Assembly: GCA_018266175.1 (NCBI GenBank)
Contig: JAFEAY010000028.1
Location: forward strand, 1-64,000
Direction: 5' to 3'
Length of the DNA stretch: 64,000 nt
Source of the DNA: Candidatus Dependentiae bacterium
GTDB lineage: Bacteria; Babelota; Babeliae; Babelales; RVW-14
In this document: positions 52,101 through 61,313 of the stretch, piece after piece
Layout of the letters: each line of letters opens with the position of its first letter
How positions within the stretch are numbered: position 1 is the first letter of the stretch
Position numbers and translations under genes: made by a program
The notes under the pieces: generated by a model
Told to the model about the DNA's origin: nothing
Database searches by the model: none
What the model saw: only the letters and a program-made list of their open reading frames with translations

Positions 52101-54004
52101 CGGCAAAGTTTGCTCAACAAGTAGCAGACGAAGCGGCTGCTCGAGTAGCAGATGCTGATCAGCGAGTGGCACAGGCAAATGCTCAAGCGGCACAAGCAAA
52201 AGCAGAAGCAGAGAAAGCAAAGGTAGATGCTCAAGCGGCAGTTGAAGCAGCGCAAGCAAAAGTAGCGCAAATGGGACAAGAAGCTGCACAAGCACGAGCT
52301 GAAGCTCAAGCTGCAAAAGAAGAGGCTGAAAGAAGTAAGTCCGCTACAGCTGATGAGTATGCACGAATGCTTGCTCAAAAAGCTGATGCAATGGACCGTA
52401 GTGTCGCAGCTGCAAAATTAGATGTTGAAAAGGCTCGTCAAGAAGCTGATGCAGCAAAAGAGGCTGCAGCGCTTGCTATAAAAGCTGCGGTCGAAGATGC
52501 TCAACGGGCAAAAGATGATGCGGCAAAAAAAGTAGAAGATGCAAATAAGCGTACAGCCGATGCTCAAGCAGATGCTGCAAAAGCACGAGCCGATGCAATG
52601 GCTGCTCAGCAAAAAGCAGAACAGTTGATTGCTCAAGCGCAAGCAGGTGGTGATGCAGCAGTACAAAAAGCTGCACAAGAAGCTCAAAAAGCTGCGGCAG
52701 AAGCACAAGCAAGAATAGCAGCTGCTGACCAACGAGCAGCACAAGCCCAACAAGATGCTGCTGCAAAACAACAGCAGGCAGAGGCTGCACGAGCACAAGC
52801 AGAGCAAGAGCTTGCACAAATTAAAGCCCAAAAGCAGGCAGAAGTAGCACAAGCTCAGCAAGAAGCTGCATCTGCAAAAGCATCTGCACAACAAGCAAAA
52901 GAGCAAATTGCTCAGTTACAACAAGCGGCTGATGCAGCAATTAAAGCGGCATTGACGGATAAGAGTGAAGCAACTCAGGCTGCCGCTGCAAAAGCAAAAG
53001 CCGATGTACTGACAGCTCAAGCAGAGTACAGTGCACGACTTGATGAAGCGAATGCAAAAAATAAAGCAGCGCAAGCTGAATTACAGCGACAACTTGATCT
53101 ATCAAAAGCTGAAGCAAAAGCGGCTCAAGAGGCAGCACAAAAAGCAAAAGAGTCAGAACAGCGTGCGTTAGCTGAAGCACAAAGTATTCGCGATGCTGCA
53201 ACAAAATCAATTGAAGAAGCACGAGCAAAAATTGCACAAGCTGAGAGTTTAAAAACTGCAGAAGCTATGAAGGAAGCAGAAAAAGCTCGAGCTGAAGCAG
53301 CAGCTATGAAAGCTCAATATGACAAAATGCGTGCGGATCTTGAGAGTCAGCGAGTTGCTTCAGAGAAGGCAAAAGTAGATGCCGCAAAAGCAGCAGCAGA
53401 TCATTTAGCTCAAGTTCAAGCAAAACTAACCCAAGATGCACTTGCTGCACAGCAAAAGGCTCAAGCAACAGCTCAAAAAGCACAAGCGTTAGCGGCGACA
53501 GATCCACAGAAAGCTGCTGCAACAATGGCAAAAGCTCAAGCTCAACAAGCTGGAGCTCAAGCATTGCAAAATCAAGCAGCAGCAGTACAAGTAAACCGTC
53601 AACAAGAGTTAGCTAAGGGTCAACAGGCACAAGCAGGCGTTGCACAAGCACAACAAAATCAAAAAACACTCAATGCTGCGCGTCTTGCAGTGCCATCAGC
53701 TCAAAAGAAAGCTCCAGCAAAAGCTGCAAAATCTAAAAAGGCAGCTCAAGCTCCTGGAAAAGCCAAAGGTAAAAAAGCTCAAGCTCGTGCAAAAAAACAG
53801 GCAAAAGGAGCGGCCGCTCGTGGCAAGCAAGCGGGTAAGCAAGCAGGCAAGCAAGCTCAACGCAAATCAGCCACTCAGCCTGCGCGACGTGCTCAAGGTA
53901 AAAAGGCCAGCAAGCAACCAGCAAAGCGTCAGCAAGCTCAACAAAAACAACGCCAACAAAGACAACGTCAAGCAATACCAAGTAACCAGCTCCCTGCAGC
54001 ATAA
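49184..54004 (+). CDS. giant exported protein: trefoil-like head + long coiled coil + basic tail
   Basis: About 1606 aa from ATG 49184 (an in-frame GTG 12 nt earlier sits too close to the AAGG). Signal peptide (LAMVLFVSLFISGMIGG), a trefoil-like domain (35-210; FPAGSKVMLVSA, FEFEIQYNGNFIKLKTPNG, AYLTRRF), coiled coil (about 225-1490) and a Lys/Ala/Gln tail (1495-1606). The coil is collinear with the preceding giant, from RAEQLRLLDEAAKLKASMEQ to the ARLA(L/V)P end. The jacalin domain and the propeller are absent here. The equal coil length, despite divergence, suggests that length matters. Confidence 0.78.
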   Translation: MKKFITRLAMVLFVSLFISGMIGGQFFQLNAQIADIQQLKQRFPAGSKVMLVSAHNAPGRWYRGFRMTYMANSSGSWVITGEADLPLTSGSAFEFEIQYNGNFIKLKTPNGAYLTRRFWQQNVPEWDREWGYVEVDGGPNSDWIPDIVEDATPFFKSIAYDTIAVRLRHNLTGLNLNSRYGQGWYGYLSMNRMSARMANLPESVFVFYLINLGKANPTLVNENTQVELKAAQDARIAAEADRAKAAAELKAAQEAKALAEQLRVQTEQQQKLAAQALVDAQAKQAAAQQAQDQANKARAEQLRLLDEAAKLKASMEQMAANAIAKGTADAKAAAEQAKAAYEASKAAADKAQADASAKMAQAQGMMDQAKAMMADAERVKNEALAAIEAIKKQAAQQIADSQQQVAAANGQRDEALAQAAQALGQMAALKDRLAARDEQAAAQAIAAQNQIDALTQKIAQLEGELARVKAESAAKIAALEKANADLQNQMQKMKADYEAQLAQVRAQAQAQIQNAQAQTDQAQSQLAQARADAAELQAQLDAAVTAAAQMLTDQAAQYQAQLQMAKASADARVRAAEAMTAQLADQFKQLQQQFMQMQQDMQKKLAAEKADKERIQAEAASKIGNLNTQLAQAQQEASNARAQALAALAQAEDEKSDERQRAAAQAKMVADAAQARIEMVMSMLNQAQADADAANAEVARVRNQAAAQINQIKAQAQADALRAQAQIDAANQRTAQAQAEVQATQKRAEEALAAAQRDASQAMNEVAAQAQAMAQAARARLAQEQGATAAAQQAAQQAQQQAAQTTAWAQQQIAQIQAEAQAAIKAQQQKTQEAQARADATAQQLAQERQQFAQAMQAAQAKADAGDAAAQQQLKQLEGLLGASKNQSEALKFALEKSQASEKAASDYAQALEGEITKVKEQATQAINQANKEKAAALAVANQARKEADDARRKAEEARQEAELTKTAAAIEAAKFAQQVADEAAARVADADQRVAQANAQAAQAKAEAEKAKVDAQAAVEAAQAKVAQMGQEAAQARAEAQAAKEEAERSKSATADEYARMLAQKADAMDRSVAAAKLDVEKARQEADAAKEAAALAIKAAVEDAQRAKDDAAKKVEDANKRTADAQADAAKARADAMAAQQKAEQLIAQAQAGGDAAVQKAAQEAQKAAAEAQARIAAADQRAAQAQQDAAAKQQQAEAARAQAEQELAQIKAQKQAEVAQAQQEAASAKASAQQAKEQIAQLQQAADAAIKAALTDKSEATQAAAAKAKADVLTAQAEYSARLDEANAKNKAAQAELQRQLDLSKAEAKAAQEAAQKAKESEQRALAEAQSIRDAATKSIEEARAKIAQAESLKTAEAMKEAEKARAEAAAMKAQYDKMRADLESQRVASEKAKVDAAKAAADHLAQVQAKLTQDALAAQQKAQATAQKAQALAATDPQKAAATMAKAQAQQAGAQALQNQAAAVQVNRQQELAKGQQAQAGVAQAQQNQKTLNAARLAVPSAQKKAPAKAAKSKKAAQAPGKAKGKKAQARAKKQAKGAAARGKQAGKQAGKQAQRKSATQPARRAQGKKASKQPAKRQQAQQKQRQQRQRQAIPSNQLPAA

Positions 54005-54035
54005 GCTTTTTGTATAATAAGGTTATGAAACTTAA

Positions 54036-54065
54036 GGCGGATGTTTTAATGACATCCGCCTTTTT
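54036..54065 (+). terminator. rho-independent terminator
   Basis: GGCGGATGT (54036-54044) and ACATCCGCC (54052-54060), then TTTTT. Confidence 0.93.
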
Positions 54066-54258
54066 GCTGGAATGGATATGCTATGGTTGCTGTTTTCTTT
54101 CTCAAGCAGAAGAGTCTTTTGTTGGCAAAAATTTGCTATTATTAAAATAACCTTGTTATTATTCATCGCTCATGCTTATAATAAATACAGTTAGAAATGT
54201 TATGCCTGTTTTAGATGTATCTAAAAAACTGTATAAAAAATTATAGCATGAGGGGATT

Positions 54259-54969
54259 ATGAAGAATTCTCATCTTAAGCATATTAAGCGGATTGGAATT
54301 TTATTATGCCTTCTTCTCGTTTTATGTTCGGCTGAATATTTAATTGGAGTATCAAATCAAGATTGTTCTTTGGCTTTACCTTCAATGCCGAGTAAGGCTC
54401 TTCAAAAGAAAATAAAAGCTCGAGCTTATGCTCAGCGAAGAATCATAAGAAAAAAAATGGAGGCAGCCCTTGAGCAAGCTCAAGCTTTGCATCCGCATTT
54501 GTATCGGCAATTTGGTCATTTTAAATATTATACCAAGCATCGTCTTGCACTTTGCTTGAGATCTGCTTCTTATCAATATAAAAGAGAGCAGGCTGTACGC
54601 TTAAAGAAAGCGTTGTTGAAAAAGAATATGAGTACAAGAAAAAAATTGATTCGAACTATTCAGGGCAATCAATGGTTAGAGCAAGGGTATTTATGTAAAG
54701 ATATTGAGCTCATCAGCGCTCTTACGCTGCTTTTTGAACAAAAAGATTCTAAGTTGAAAAATAAATTAGAAAAAGTAGATGAAGAAGCACGTTCTATTGC
54801 AAAACGCCTTTTAGATGTGCAGACATTAATTTGTAATGCTGAAAAGGAGAGGGAACTCCAGCTTACACGAGCCCAGCGTTTTGCACAAAGACTTGTCACA
54901 GGAGATTTAGCATTTTCAACAGAGTTGTTTTCGGTAATTCCACCAGCTCAACCACTTGATGAAATATAG
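54259..54969 (+). CDS. exported basic helical protein, unknown
   Basis: 236 aa. A signal peptide (IGILLCLLLVLCSAEYLIG) precedes a strongly basic, helical protein (KALQKKIKARAYAQRRIIRKK, about 46-66) without the Ala/Lys repeats of its neighbours. No family recognised. GAGGGG precedes the ATG. It sits among the modular genes and might be an accessory or a polyanion-binding protein, but nothing in it proves this. Confidence 0.6.
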   Translation: MKNSHLKHIKRIGILLCLLLVLCSAEYLIGVSNQDCSLALPSMPSKALQKKIKARAYAQRRIIRKKMEAALEQAQALHPHLYRQFGHFKYYTKHRLALCLRSASYQYKREQAVRLKKALLKKNMSTRKKLIRTIQGNQWLEQGYLCKDIELISALTLLFEQKDSKLKNKLEKVDEEARSIAKRLLDVQTLICNAEKERELQLTRAQRFAQRLVTGDLAFSTELFSVIPPAQPLDEI

Positions 54970-55064
54970 ATTCATAGAATCGCTTTATTTTTTTTTAACC
55001 TTTATTATCATTTTCTTAGGTCTGAGTTTTTTACACATATTTATGTTCAAAAGGAGAAGATGAT

Positions 55065-55481
55065 ATGAAAAGATATTTAAAGCCTGTTGTAGGTGTTGGC
55101 ACTTTTATGTTGAGCCTCATTATGCTTAATGCTGCAGACCAGGTTGAACAAAAAGCGATAACCGCAAATAAGTCTGCTGTTGCACAGGAATCACAAAAAC
55201 TTGCAAATACAAAGCCTGTACGCAAGCCGGGGCAAATGGCTGAGCGTTATAAAGCCCGCGCTGCTGGAGCTGCGCAACGACGTGAACGGCTTATGGCTAT
55301 TCGTGAAAAGCGCAAAAAAGCTCTTGAAAAGCGAAAAGCTGATAAAAAAGCTCAAGCAGGTTCTGGAATAAAAAAAGCCACTTATGCAGGTAATAAGCCA
55401 GCTGCGCCACAAAACAATATGCTCAAGCAGAATAATCCTATCGTTCTGAGAAATTCTACAACACAAGTAAAAAAATCATAA
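55065..55481 (+). CDS. small exported basic protein
   Basis: 138 aa. Signal peptide (VVGVGTFMLSLIMLNAA), then a short mostly Lys/Arg/Ala region (RYKARAAGAAQRRERLMAI, EKRKKALEKRKADKKAQ). It looks like a free-standing version of the basic tails of its large neighbours. AAAAGGAGAAG precedes the ATG and a terminator follows. Confidence 0.65.
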   Translation: MKRYLKPVVGVGTFMLSLIMLNAADQVEQKAITANKSAVAQESQKLANTKPVRKPGQMAERYKARAAGAAQRRERLMAIREKRKKALEKRKADKKAQAGSGIKKATYAGNKPAAPQNNMLKQNNPIVLRNSTTQVKKS

Positions 55482-55487
55482 AAATTG

Positions 55488-55511
55488 GGCGAGCATCATG
55501 CTCGCCTTTCT
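55488..55511 (+). terminator. rho-independent terminator
   Basis: GGCGAGCA (55488-55495) and TGCTCGCC (55499-55506), then TTTCTT. Confidence 0.8.
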
Positions 55512-55674
55512 TAATTCAAGTTATTTAATGATCAAAGACATTGAAGAATAAGGTTGTTAACCTAATCGTTAACGGAATAAGGTAGCTACACTCTTGATTC
55601 TGGTATCAACAAAATTGTTAAACTTAATAAAAAGTTGTTGAGCCATCAGTCATCTTTCAAGAAAGAGTTTAGCT

Positions 55675-58359
55675 ATGAAGAAACTTTATTATCGTTTTTT
55701 AATTATAAGCTTTGTAGCTTTTTTGATAGGGAGTTGTTCACTTTTTGCAATAGTTCCTGCTCCGGCTCCCGGGGCCATACAGAGTCTTCCTGGGCTAACA
55801 CCCTTGCAGCCGTTATTAGCAGTTCCTCCAGCTCCAAAGCCTGTTGCGGCACCAGCACAAGGGCTTCCAGCTTTAACACCAATTCAGCCTGTCCAAGTTG
55901 CTCCTCCAGCGCCAGTCATGCAAGGAGCCCCAGCGCTTTCTGCAATTGCTCCATTGGGTGCCTTGCCGGGATTAACAACGCTTCAGTCATCTCCAGCTGC
56001 TCTTCCAGCGCCAAAGCCTGTTGCAGTACCAGCACAAAGTCTTTCAGGATTAACGCCTATTCAACCAGCACCGATTGCTGCCCCAGTACAAAGTATTCCT
56101 GCACTACAGCCAGCTCTTGGTTTTGCTCCTGTGCCCCAACCAGCCGCTTTTCCAATCCCGGCAGCTCAAGTTCCAGCCCAATATCAACCGGTGCAGCAAG
56201 CTTTTGCGCCAAATTTACCAGAAGTTGCGGCTCCTGCTCCTGCTGCGTTACCCGTCCCGGCTCCAGCCCAAGAAGAGGCTGTTAAGGCTGTTGATAGTGT
56301 TGCACTTCAAGCGTTTCCCGAAGGGACTCGTGTAGCGATCTCATTTGTTGGTCAAGGTAAGGATGCTCGATTACTTAAAGTTACTCGTGGTATTTATGTA
56401 GCGCCCATTGGAAATAATCCCTTTGATCCAAAGTGTCAGTTTATTGTAATGCGCAAAGGCAATTGGATTGGATTCAAATCTGAATTCTTAAAAGATCGAG
56501 TATTACAATCGGATTTAAAAAGTTTAATTGTTCATTTTCCAGATACAAATTTTAATGATGATAAATACAAAGCAGCTCACTGGTCAGCCTCTTTTATTAA
56601 TTCTCGAGATTCATCAAGTATCGTTCGTTTACAAAATCGAGACACGCAAGGGTTTTTGAATTTTCCCTCAGAGAATTGGGCTGAGGGTCTTGCTTGGACT
56701 GCGCTTATACCAGCAAAGCCAGCAACCGCTACAACACCTGCGGCCCCTGCATCACCTGCAACAATTGCGGGAGAACTTGCTCGCTTAAGGCTTGTAAAAG
56801 TTTCAGGATTGCCAAAAGATGCAGGCAAAGAGACTGGTGGTAAAGACTATGTTTATACACCTCGATTGCATAAGAAATCAGTGCCTGTTTACAATCAAGA
56901 AGGATGGAAGTTTCAAACTCCTGGAACAGGGTATGTTGTTTTTGATGCACGAGCAAAAGAGAGTATCGTTGTAAGTTTTGCAACGGTTGCAGATAATCTT
57001 ACTGACAATATGTATTGCTTTATTATTGGTGATGAAAAAAATACACAAACAACAATTCGAAAGAGTGTTGGCGGATCAATTTTTTACAAGCTTGATACTA
57101 CTGCTGGAGCATCAAAAAATGTTGTAATTACCACTCAAGCATCAGAGCAAAAAGATCATCAAACATTTGATTCGTATTGGCTGAAAGTTGATAACGGCGT
57201 TCTTACCTACGGCAAAGGGCGTTCGGTTGGACAAAATGAGCTTTTGAAATGGACAGACCCAGGCAAACCCCTTAAGGTTCAATTTATCGGCTTTGCAGGT
57301 GGTAATTCAAAAGTTGATTTCAAAAATATAGAAATTGGTGGCAAAGAAAAGATCGCTGCTGCAATTAATCTTCCAATTGGGTTTTCTCAAGAATCAGGGT
57401 CGCTCAAGCGTATCGCGGTTGGCTCATATAAAGGAGCATTAGCTCTTTGGGGTATTGGGATTGACGGCAGCTTGATGCGTTGGAAGTCTGACACTATGGC
57501 ATCAAATCCATGGGAGCAACAAAAAGCAATAACCAAAGATGGTTCAGCGATACCATCGTTTCAAGATATTGCTCTTTCATCTGATGGTCATTTAATTGCT
57601 TTAAGTACTGATGGTGTTGCCTATTCATATGACTGGGATAGTCAGCGCTTGAATATTATTGATACCGGCATGCAGCGATTGAAGTTGCGGAATGTATCTA
57701 CTGGACATGCTGCAAGTATTTGGGCTGTTGGGCACGAAGATGGACGCATTTATCAGCTTGTTAAGCAGAGTTGGCAATCTTGTTCTGATCCAAAGAGTGG
57801 TAAACGAGTAGCGGCATCTCTTGATGCAGTTTTTGCATTGAGTGAAGATGGAAAGGTGTACCGGTATGCTGGAAATAAGCGTTGGATAAAAGTTCCAAGT
57901 AAAGCTTCATTCATTGATCTTGCAGTGGTAAATAAAGAGCTTATTTTTGCAATTGATCGTCGATATAACATCTGGCAATATACGCCATCAAGCAACTGGG
58001 CTCCTGTTGCAGGACAAAACAAGCAACGTTCTTCAGGCTGTGTACAAATAGCTGCAAACGCTGCAGGTACCATTGCGGTGCTTGATAGCTCTGGAAATAT
58101 TTACAAAGCACGTAATGTTGGGGTTCCAGAAAATAAAGCAAAACAGATGATTGCTCAGAGTCTCAAGGTGCTCAGCCCTGTTAAAAAGCAGAATCAAAAG
58201 AAAGTTAAGAAGCAAAAAGCAGTCTCTATGAAAAAAAGACCTGCCGCAAAACGCTTGAAAAAACAATCAAAAAAATCAAAGAAGGCTTCAAAAAAAAGCG
58301 TAAAAGGGGCCAAGAAAAAAATGAAAAAGCGTAAAAAAGTTGCACATAAAAAAATGTAA
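55675..58359 (+). CDS. exported lipoprotein: Pro-rich repeats + trefoil-like + FAMeT-like + tectonin-like propeller + basic tail
   Basis: 894 aa. Lipobox IGSC (Cys21). A Pro/Ala region (25-205) holds repeats such as LPGLTPLQP, PAPKPVAAPAQ, LTPIQP. Then the trefoil-like domain (210-345: FPEGTRVAIS, QFIVMRKGNWIGFKSE); a farnesoic-acid-methyltransferase-like (FAMeT, Methyltransf_FA-type) domain (405-560: GWKFQTPGTGYVVFDARA, SYWLKVDNGVLTYGKGRSVG, KWTDPGKPLKVQFIGF); a tectonin-like propeller (563-820); and a Lys tail. The FAMeT-type domain is mainly known from animals and is probably a binding module, not an enzyme. The gene at the right edge has the same trefoil-FAMeT pair. Confidence 0.75.
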   Translation: MKKLYYRFLIISFVAFLIGSCSLFAIVPAPAPGAIQSLPGLTPLQPLLAVPPAPKPVAAPAQGLPALTPIQPVQVAPPAPVMQGAPALSAIAPLGALPGLTTLQSSPAALPAPKPVAVPAQSLSGLTPIQPAPIAAPVQSIPALQPALGFAPVPQPAAFPIPAAQVPAQYQPVQQAFAPNLPEVAAPAPAALPVPAPAQEEAVKAVDSVALQAFPEGTRVAISFVGQGKDARLLKVTRGIYVAPIGNNPFDPKCQFIVMRKGNWIGFKSEFLKDRVLQSDLKSLIVHFPDTNFNDDKYKAAHWSASFINSRDSSSIVRLQNRDTQGFLNFPSENWAEGLAWTALIPAKPATATTPAAPASPATIAGELARLRLVKVSGLPKDAGKETGGKDYVYTPRLHKKSVPVYNQEGWKFQTPGTGYVVFDARAKESIVVSFATVADNLTDNMYCFIIGDEKNTQTTIRKSVGGSIFYKLDTTAGASKNVVITTQASEQKDHQTFDSYWLKVDNGVLTYGKGRSVGQNELLKWTDPGKPLKVQFIGFAGGNSKVDFKNIEIGGKEKIAAAINLPIGFSQESGSLKRIAVGSYKGALALWGIGIDGSLMRWKSDTMASNPWEQQKAITKDGSAIPSFQDIALSSDGHLIALSTDGVAYSYDWDSQRLNIIDTGMQRLKLRNVSTGHAASIWAVGHEDGRIYQLVKQSWQSCSDPKSGKRVAASLDAVFALSEDGKVYRYAGNKRWIKVPSKASFIDLAVVNKELIFAIDRRYNIWQYTPSSNWAPVAGQNKQRSSGCVQIAANAAGTIAVLDSSGNIYKARNVGVPENKAKQMIAQSLKVLSPVKKQNQKKVKKQKAVSMKKRPAAKRLKKQSKKSKKASKKSVKGAKKKMKKRKKVAHKKM

Positions 58360-58516
58360 ATAGCGGTAATAACCTAAAGTTGCTTTTTGCAGAAAGTATT
58401 GACTTATGGCGAATTGTTAGTCTTTGCTAAGATCTATGTGATAACTGAAAAAAGAGTGTGGGTTACGCTCTGCACTTGAAGAAGTTTTATCCAAAAACAA
58501 AAGGAGATGGGAAGTT

Positions 58517-61123
58517 ATGAAGAAAACAATAAAAGGACTTAAGCAAATTAGTCTCGTATTGCTTATAGCAATGGGATTTACAGGAGTTGAAAGAATAATA
58601 GCTGCTATGCCTGCAATGAGTGGCAGTAAACCTAAACCTAACAAACCTAAGAAGCCTAAGAAGCCTTCAAAAAAGCCTTCAAAAAAGGGTGGTAGTAAGA
58701 AAAAAGGGTATAGACCTCCATCATCAGGTGGTCCTCGATCGTACCTGAAGCATGGTTCAAAAAACTCAAAAGTTCGTGCTGAAAATGCAGCAAAAAAAGC
58801 TCAAGCTCATGTTCAAAAAGCTCAGCAAAAATCAGCGCAAGCCGATCAAGAAATAGCAGCAGCAACTACTGCTCGCGATAAAGCTCGTCAAGATTTAGAT
58901 GCAGCTAAAGCAGCAAAAGATGCAGCAAAAATTAAAGCAGCTCGTAAAGCTCTTGAAAAAGCATCGCAAGCATTGGCTCGTGCAAAAAGAAAAAAAATCC
59001 TTGCAGACAGTATTTTGAAGAAAGCTGGTGCAGCGGTTCAGAGTGAAACAAAAAAAGCACAGCTCTATGCAACGCAAATGGATGCAAGTGAAAAAGAAAA
59101 AGCGGCAAAAGCAGCTTTAGAAGCAGCGTCAGCTAAACTTAAAGATGCTTCAGGTAGTGATAATGCTGCTGCTGCATCAAAGGAAATTGCCAGTGCTTAT
59201 AAGGCTTATGAAGATGCAAACAAGGCTGCAGCTGAAACAAGAACAGCTTTGATCAATGCTTTGGTTGCTTCAATTAAAGATAAGCAAGAGACCTGCGTAG
59301 CGGTTGATCAACAAAAAGTTGCAGCTGTTGGGCAAGTGGAAGCTGCAAAGCAAGATGATAAAAAAGTTGCAGCCGATGCTCGTCAAGCTGAAATCGATGC
59401 TCTTGCATTAGATCCTTCAAAATCAGCTCTTCTACAGGGAGCAAAAGTAGACTTGGATAAAATTAAATCAGCGCTTAGTTCATTTGCAGACAAATTAAAA
59501 GCTGCTAAAGATAAAGCTCTTGCAAAATTAAATGCTGAAAAAGCATCACTGCAAGCTGCTGCTGAGAAAGAAAAAGCAGAAGCTGTAGCGCTTGCAAAGA
59601 GCCTTGAAGAAAAAGCTAAAGCATCTTTAGCTCAACTTGTTAATTCAGCAGTTAAGGGAGCATCAGCTGTTGTTGGTGGTGCTGCGGTGACTGTTGCAAG
59701 TGGTGTTGCAAATGCATTAAATACCGGTGTTCAGGCTGCGCAACAAGCGGTTTCTGCAGCGGTACAAAAAGCTTCAGAGATCAGCAAACCTCGTGGTGAT
59801 CGTCGCGCTCACTTTGCAGAGATGTTCAAAAAACTGATTGATGAAGCAAAAGAGCTTGCAAAGCCTGTTGATCCTTCGGTAGCTATTACCACTGTGGTTG
59901 GTGCGCCAGCGGTAGCGTCGGCAGTTATTGCTCCAGCAGGCATCAGTATTCCAGCCGGTTTTGCAAAAGATGCTGATGGCATGATTTGGGCTTCAGTTGG
60001 ATCTGCTGCAGGAAAAATGGTTGCTTGGGCTGTTGGAACTGATGGAAATCTCTATCAGTATACAGTTGGTACCATGACCAATAATCCTTGGGCTCGTCAT
60101 ACTGCAACTGATGTCAGTGGTGCTGCTTTGAGTGGATTTACATCAGTTTGTGCAACTTCAAATGGCGAAGTATATGCGGTAGCAAAAGGTCTTGCTTATA
60201 GCCTTGATCAAAGTACCCCAACTGCTCCAAAATGGTCTCCAATTGCTCCTGGTGCAGGAAAAGAAGCATTACAACTAACAGAAATTTCTGCTGGTCATGC
60301 TAAAAATATTTGGGCAGTCGATGCAAAAGGCAAGAAACTTTATCAACTTGGTGCAAATGGTTGGGATGTTCGCTCAGATGCAGGTAAAGCTGTTTCTGTT
60401 GCAGCAGACAATACCGTATATGCTTTGAATCCAGATGGTGCGATCTATCGCTTGGCTGCAAGTAATGAGTGGGTGAGTGTTCCTGCGACGGTTAAGTTTG
60501 TGAGCATTGCAGTAGGTTCAAAAGACCTTGTTTATGCAGTTGATAGCTCAGGTACATTAAACCGCCTTTCAGCAAGCGGCTGGACCGTTGAGAATGGTGC
60601 AAATGGTCAAAAGACATCAGGTCTTGCAGCAGTAGCAGTTAACGCTGCGGGAACAACGCTTGCTATTGATACCAATGGTGCTCTTTATCGTAAGGACAGC
60701 AAAGGTATTGACCCTGCTCTTGTAACCAAGATGATTGGCGCAAAACCACTTGCTGCAACTAAACCAGGAACTAAGGCAATTGGTCTTAAGAAAAAAGCTG
60801 CTAAGAAGGCCAAAAAAGCTCGCGGAATTACCAAGAAGACTCGTAAAGCGGCTAAAAAAGGCGCTAAAAAAGCAACCAAAAAAGGCGCTAAAAAGGGTGC
60901 CAAGAAGTCAGCTAAGAAAGGTGCTAAAAAAGGCGCAGCTAAAAAGAAATCAGCCAAAAAGGGCGCTAAAAAAGCAACCAAAAAAGGCTCTAAGAAAGTA
61001 GCCAAGAAGGGCGCGGCTAAAAAAGGTGCTAAAAAAGGCGCTAAAAAGTCAGCCAAAAAAGGTGCTAAAAAAGCCGGCAAAAAATCATCAAAAAAGAAGG
61101 CTAAAAAACCCGCTAAAAAATAA
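58517..61123 (+). CDS. exported basic-linker + coiled coil + tectonin-like propeller + H1-like tail protein
   Basis: 868 aa. Signal peptide, then a Lys/Pro stretch (34-70, KPKPNKPKKPKKP), coiled coil (85-440), tectonin-like propeller (476-735: NIWAVDAKGKKLYQLGANGW, LVYAVDSSGTLNRL) and a Lys/Ala/Gly tail (754-868) built from KKGAKK and KKGAAKK units. It is the closest match in plan to the 33944 gene, whose propeller starts with the same PGGF/PAGF signature. AAGGAG precedes the ATG. Confidence 0.77.
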   Translation: MKKTIKGLKQISLVLLIAMGFTGVERIIAAMPAMSGSKPKPNKPKKPKKPSKKPSKKGGSKKKGYRPPSSGGPRSYLKHGSKNSKVRAENAAKKAQAHVQKAQQKSAQADQEIAAATTARDKARQDLDAAKAAKDAAKIKAARKALEKASQALARAKRKKILADSILKKAGAAVQSETKKAQLYATQMDASEKEKAAKAALEAASAKLKDASGSDNAAAASKEIASAYKAYEDANKAAAETRTALINALVASIKDKQETCVAVDQQKVAAVGQVEAAKQDDKKVAADARQAEIDALALDPSKSALLQGAKVDLDKIKSALSSFADKLKAAKDKALAKLNAEKASLQAAAEKEKAEAVALAKSLEEKAKASLAQLVNSAVKGASAVVGGAAVTVASGVANALNTGVQAAQQAVSAAVQKASEISKPRGDRRAHFAEMFKKLIDEAKELAKPVDPSVAITTVVGAPAVASAVIAPAGISIPAGFAKDADGMIWASVGSAAGKMVAWAVGTDGNLYQYTVGTMTNNPWARHTATDVSGAALSGFTSVCATSNGEVYAVAKGLAYSLDQSTPTAPKWSPIAPGAGKEALQLTEISAGHAKNIWAVDAKGKKLYQLGANGWDVRSDAGKAVSVAADNTVYALNPDGAIYRLAASNEWVSVPATVKFVSIAVGSKDLVYAVDSSGTLNRLSASGWTVENGANGQKTSGLAAVAVNAAGTTLAIDTNGALYRKDSKGIDPALVTKMIGAKPLAATKPGTKAIGLKKKAAKKAKKARGITKKTRKAAKKGAKKATKKGAKKGAKKSAKKGAKKGAAKKKSAKKGAKKATKKGSKKVAKKGAAKKGAKKGAKKSAKKGAKKAGKKSSKKKAKKPAKK
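60787..61121 (+). repeat. Lys/Ala-coding DNA repeats in the basic tail
   Basis: Many near-copies of AAAAAAGGCGCTAAAAAA-type units, giving KKGAKK-like peptides. Such direct repeats are prone to slippage, so tail length may vary between strains. Confidence 0.7.
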
Positions 61124-61160
61124 GCTGATGCAAGACTAATAGAGCGCTTTAAACGCTCAT

Positions 61161-61200
61161 GCAAAATAGGGTCGGAGTTATTTCTGACCCTATTTTGCTT
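61161..61200 (+). terminator. rho-independent terminator
   Basis: GCAAAATAGGGTC (61161-61173) pairs perfectly with GACCCTATTTTGC (61186-61198). An AGCGCTTTAAACGCT hairpin lies just upstream. Confidence 0.88.
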
Positions 61201-61313
61201 TGGGATGTGAATAAGGGTTGGTTTTTAAGGAACCATTGATTTTTACAAGCTGTGTGGTGTTATGCTTGTACCTGATACAAATTTTGATTAAATCAATGTA
61301 TGAGGGGGATCTC

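Noticed and set aside
58428-58433. Promoter for the 58517 gene (TTGACT at 58399 with TAAGAT)
   Set aside because: The spacer is 23 bp, too long for a sigma-70 promoter.
60787-61121. Regularly spaced repeats as a possible CRISPR array
   Set aside because: The units are contiguous coding repeats without unique spacers and stay in frame.
60685-61164. Antisense frame of 159 codons rich in Phe, Leu and Ala over a basic tail
   Set aside because: It is the reverse complement of KKGAKK-type codons and not a plausible membrane protein gene.
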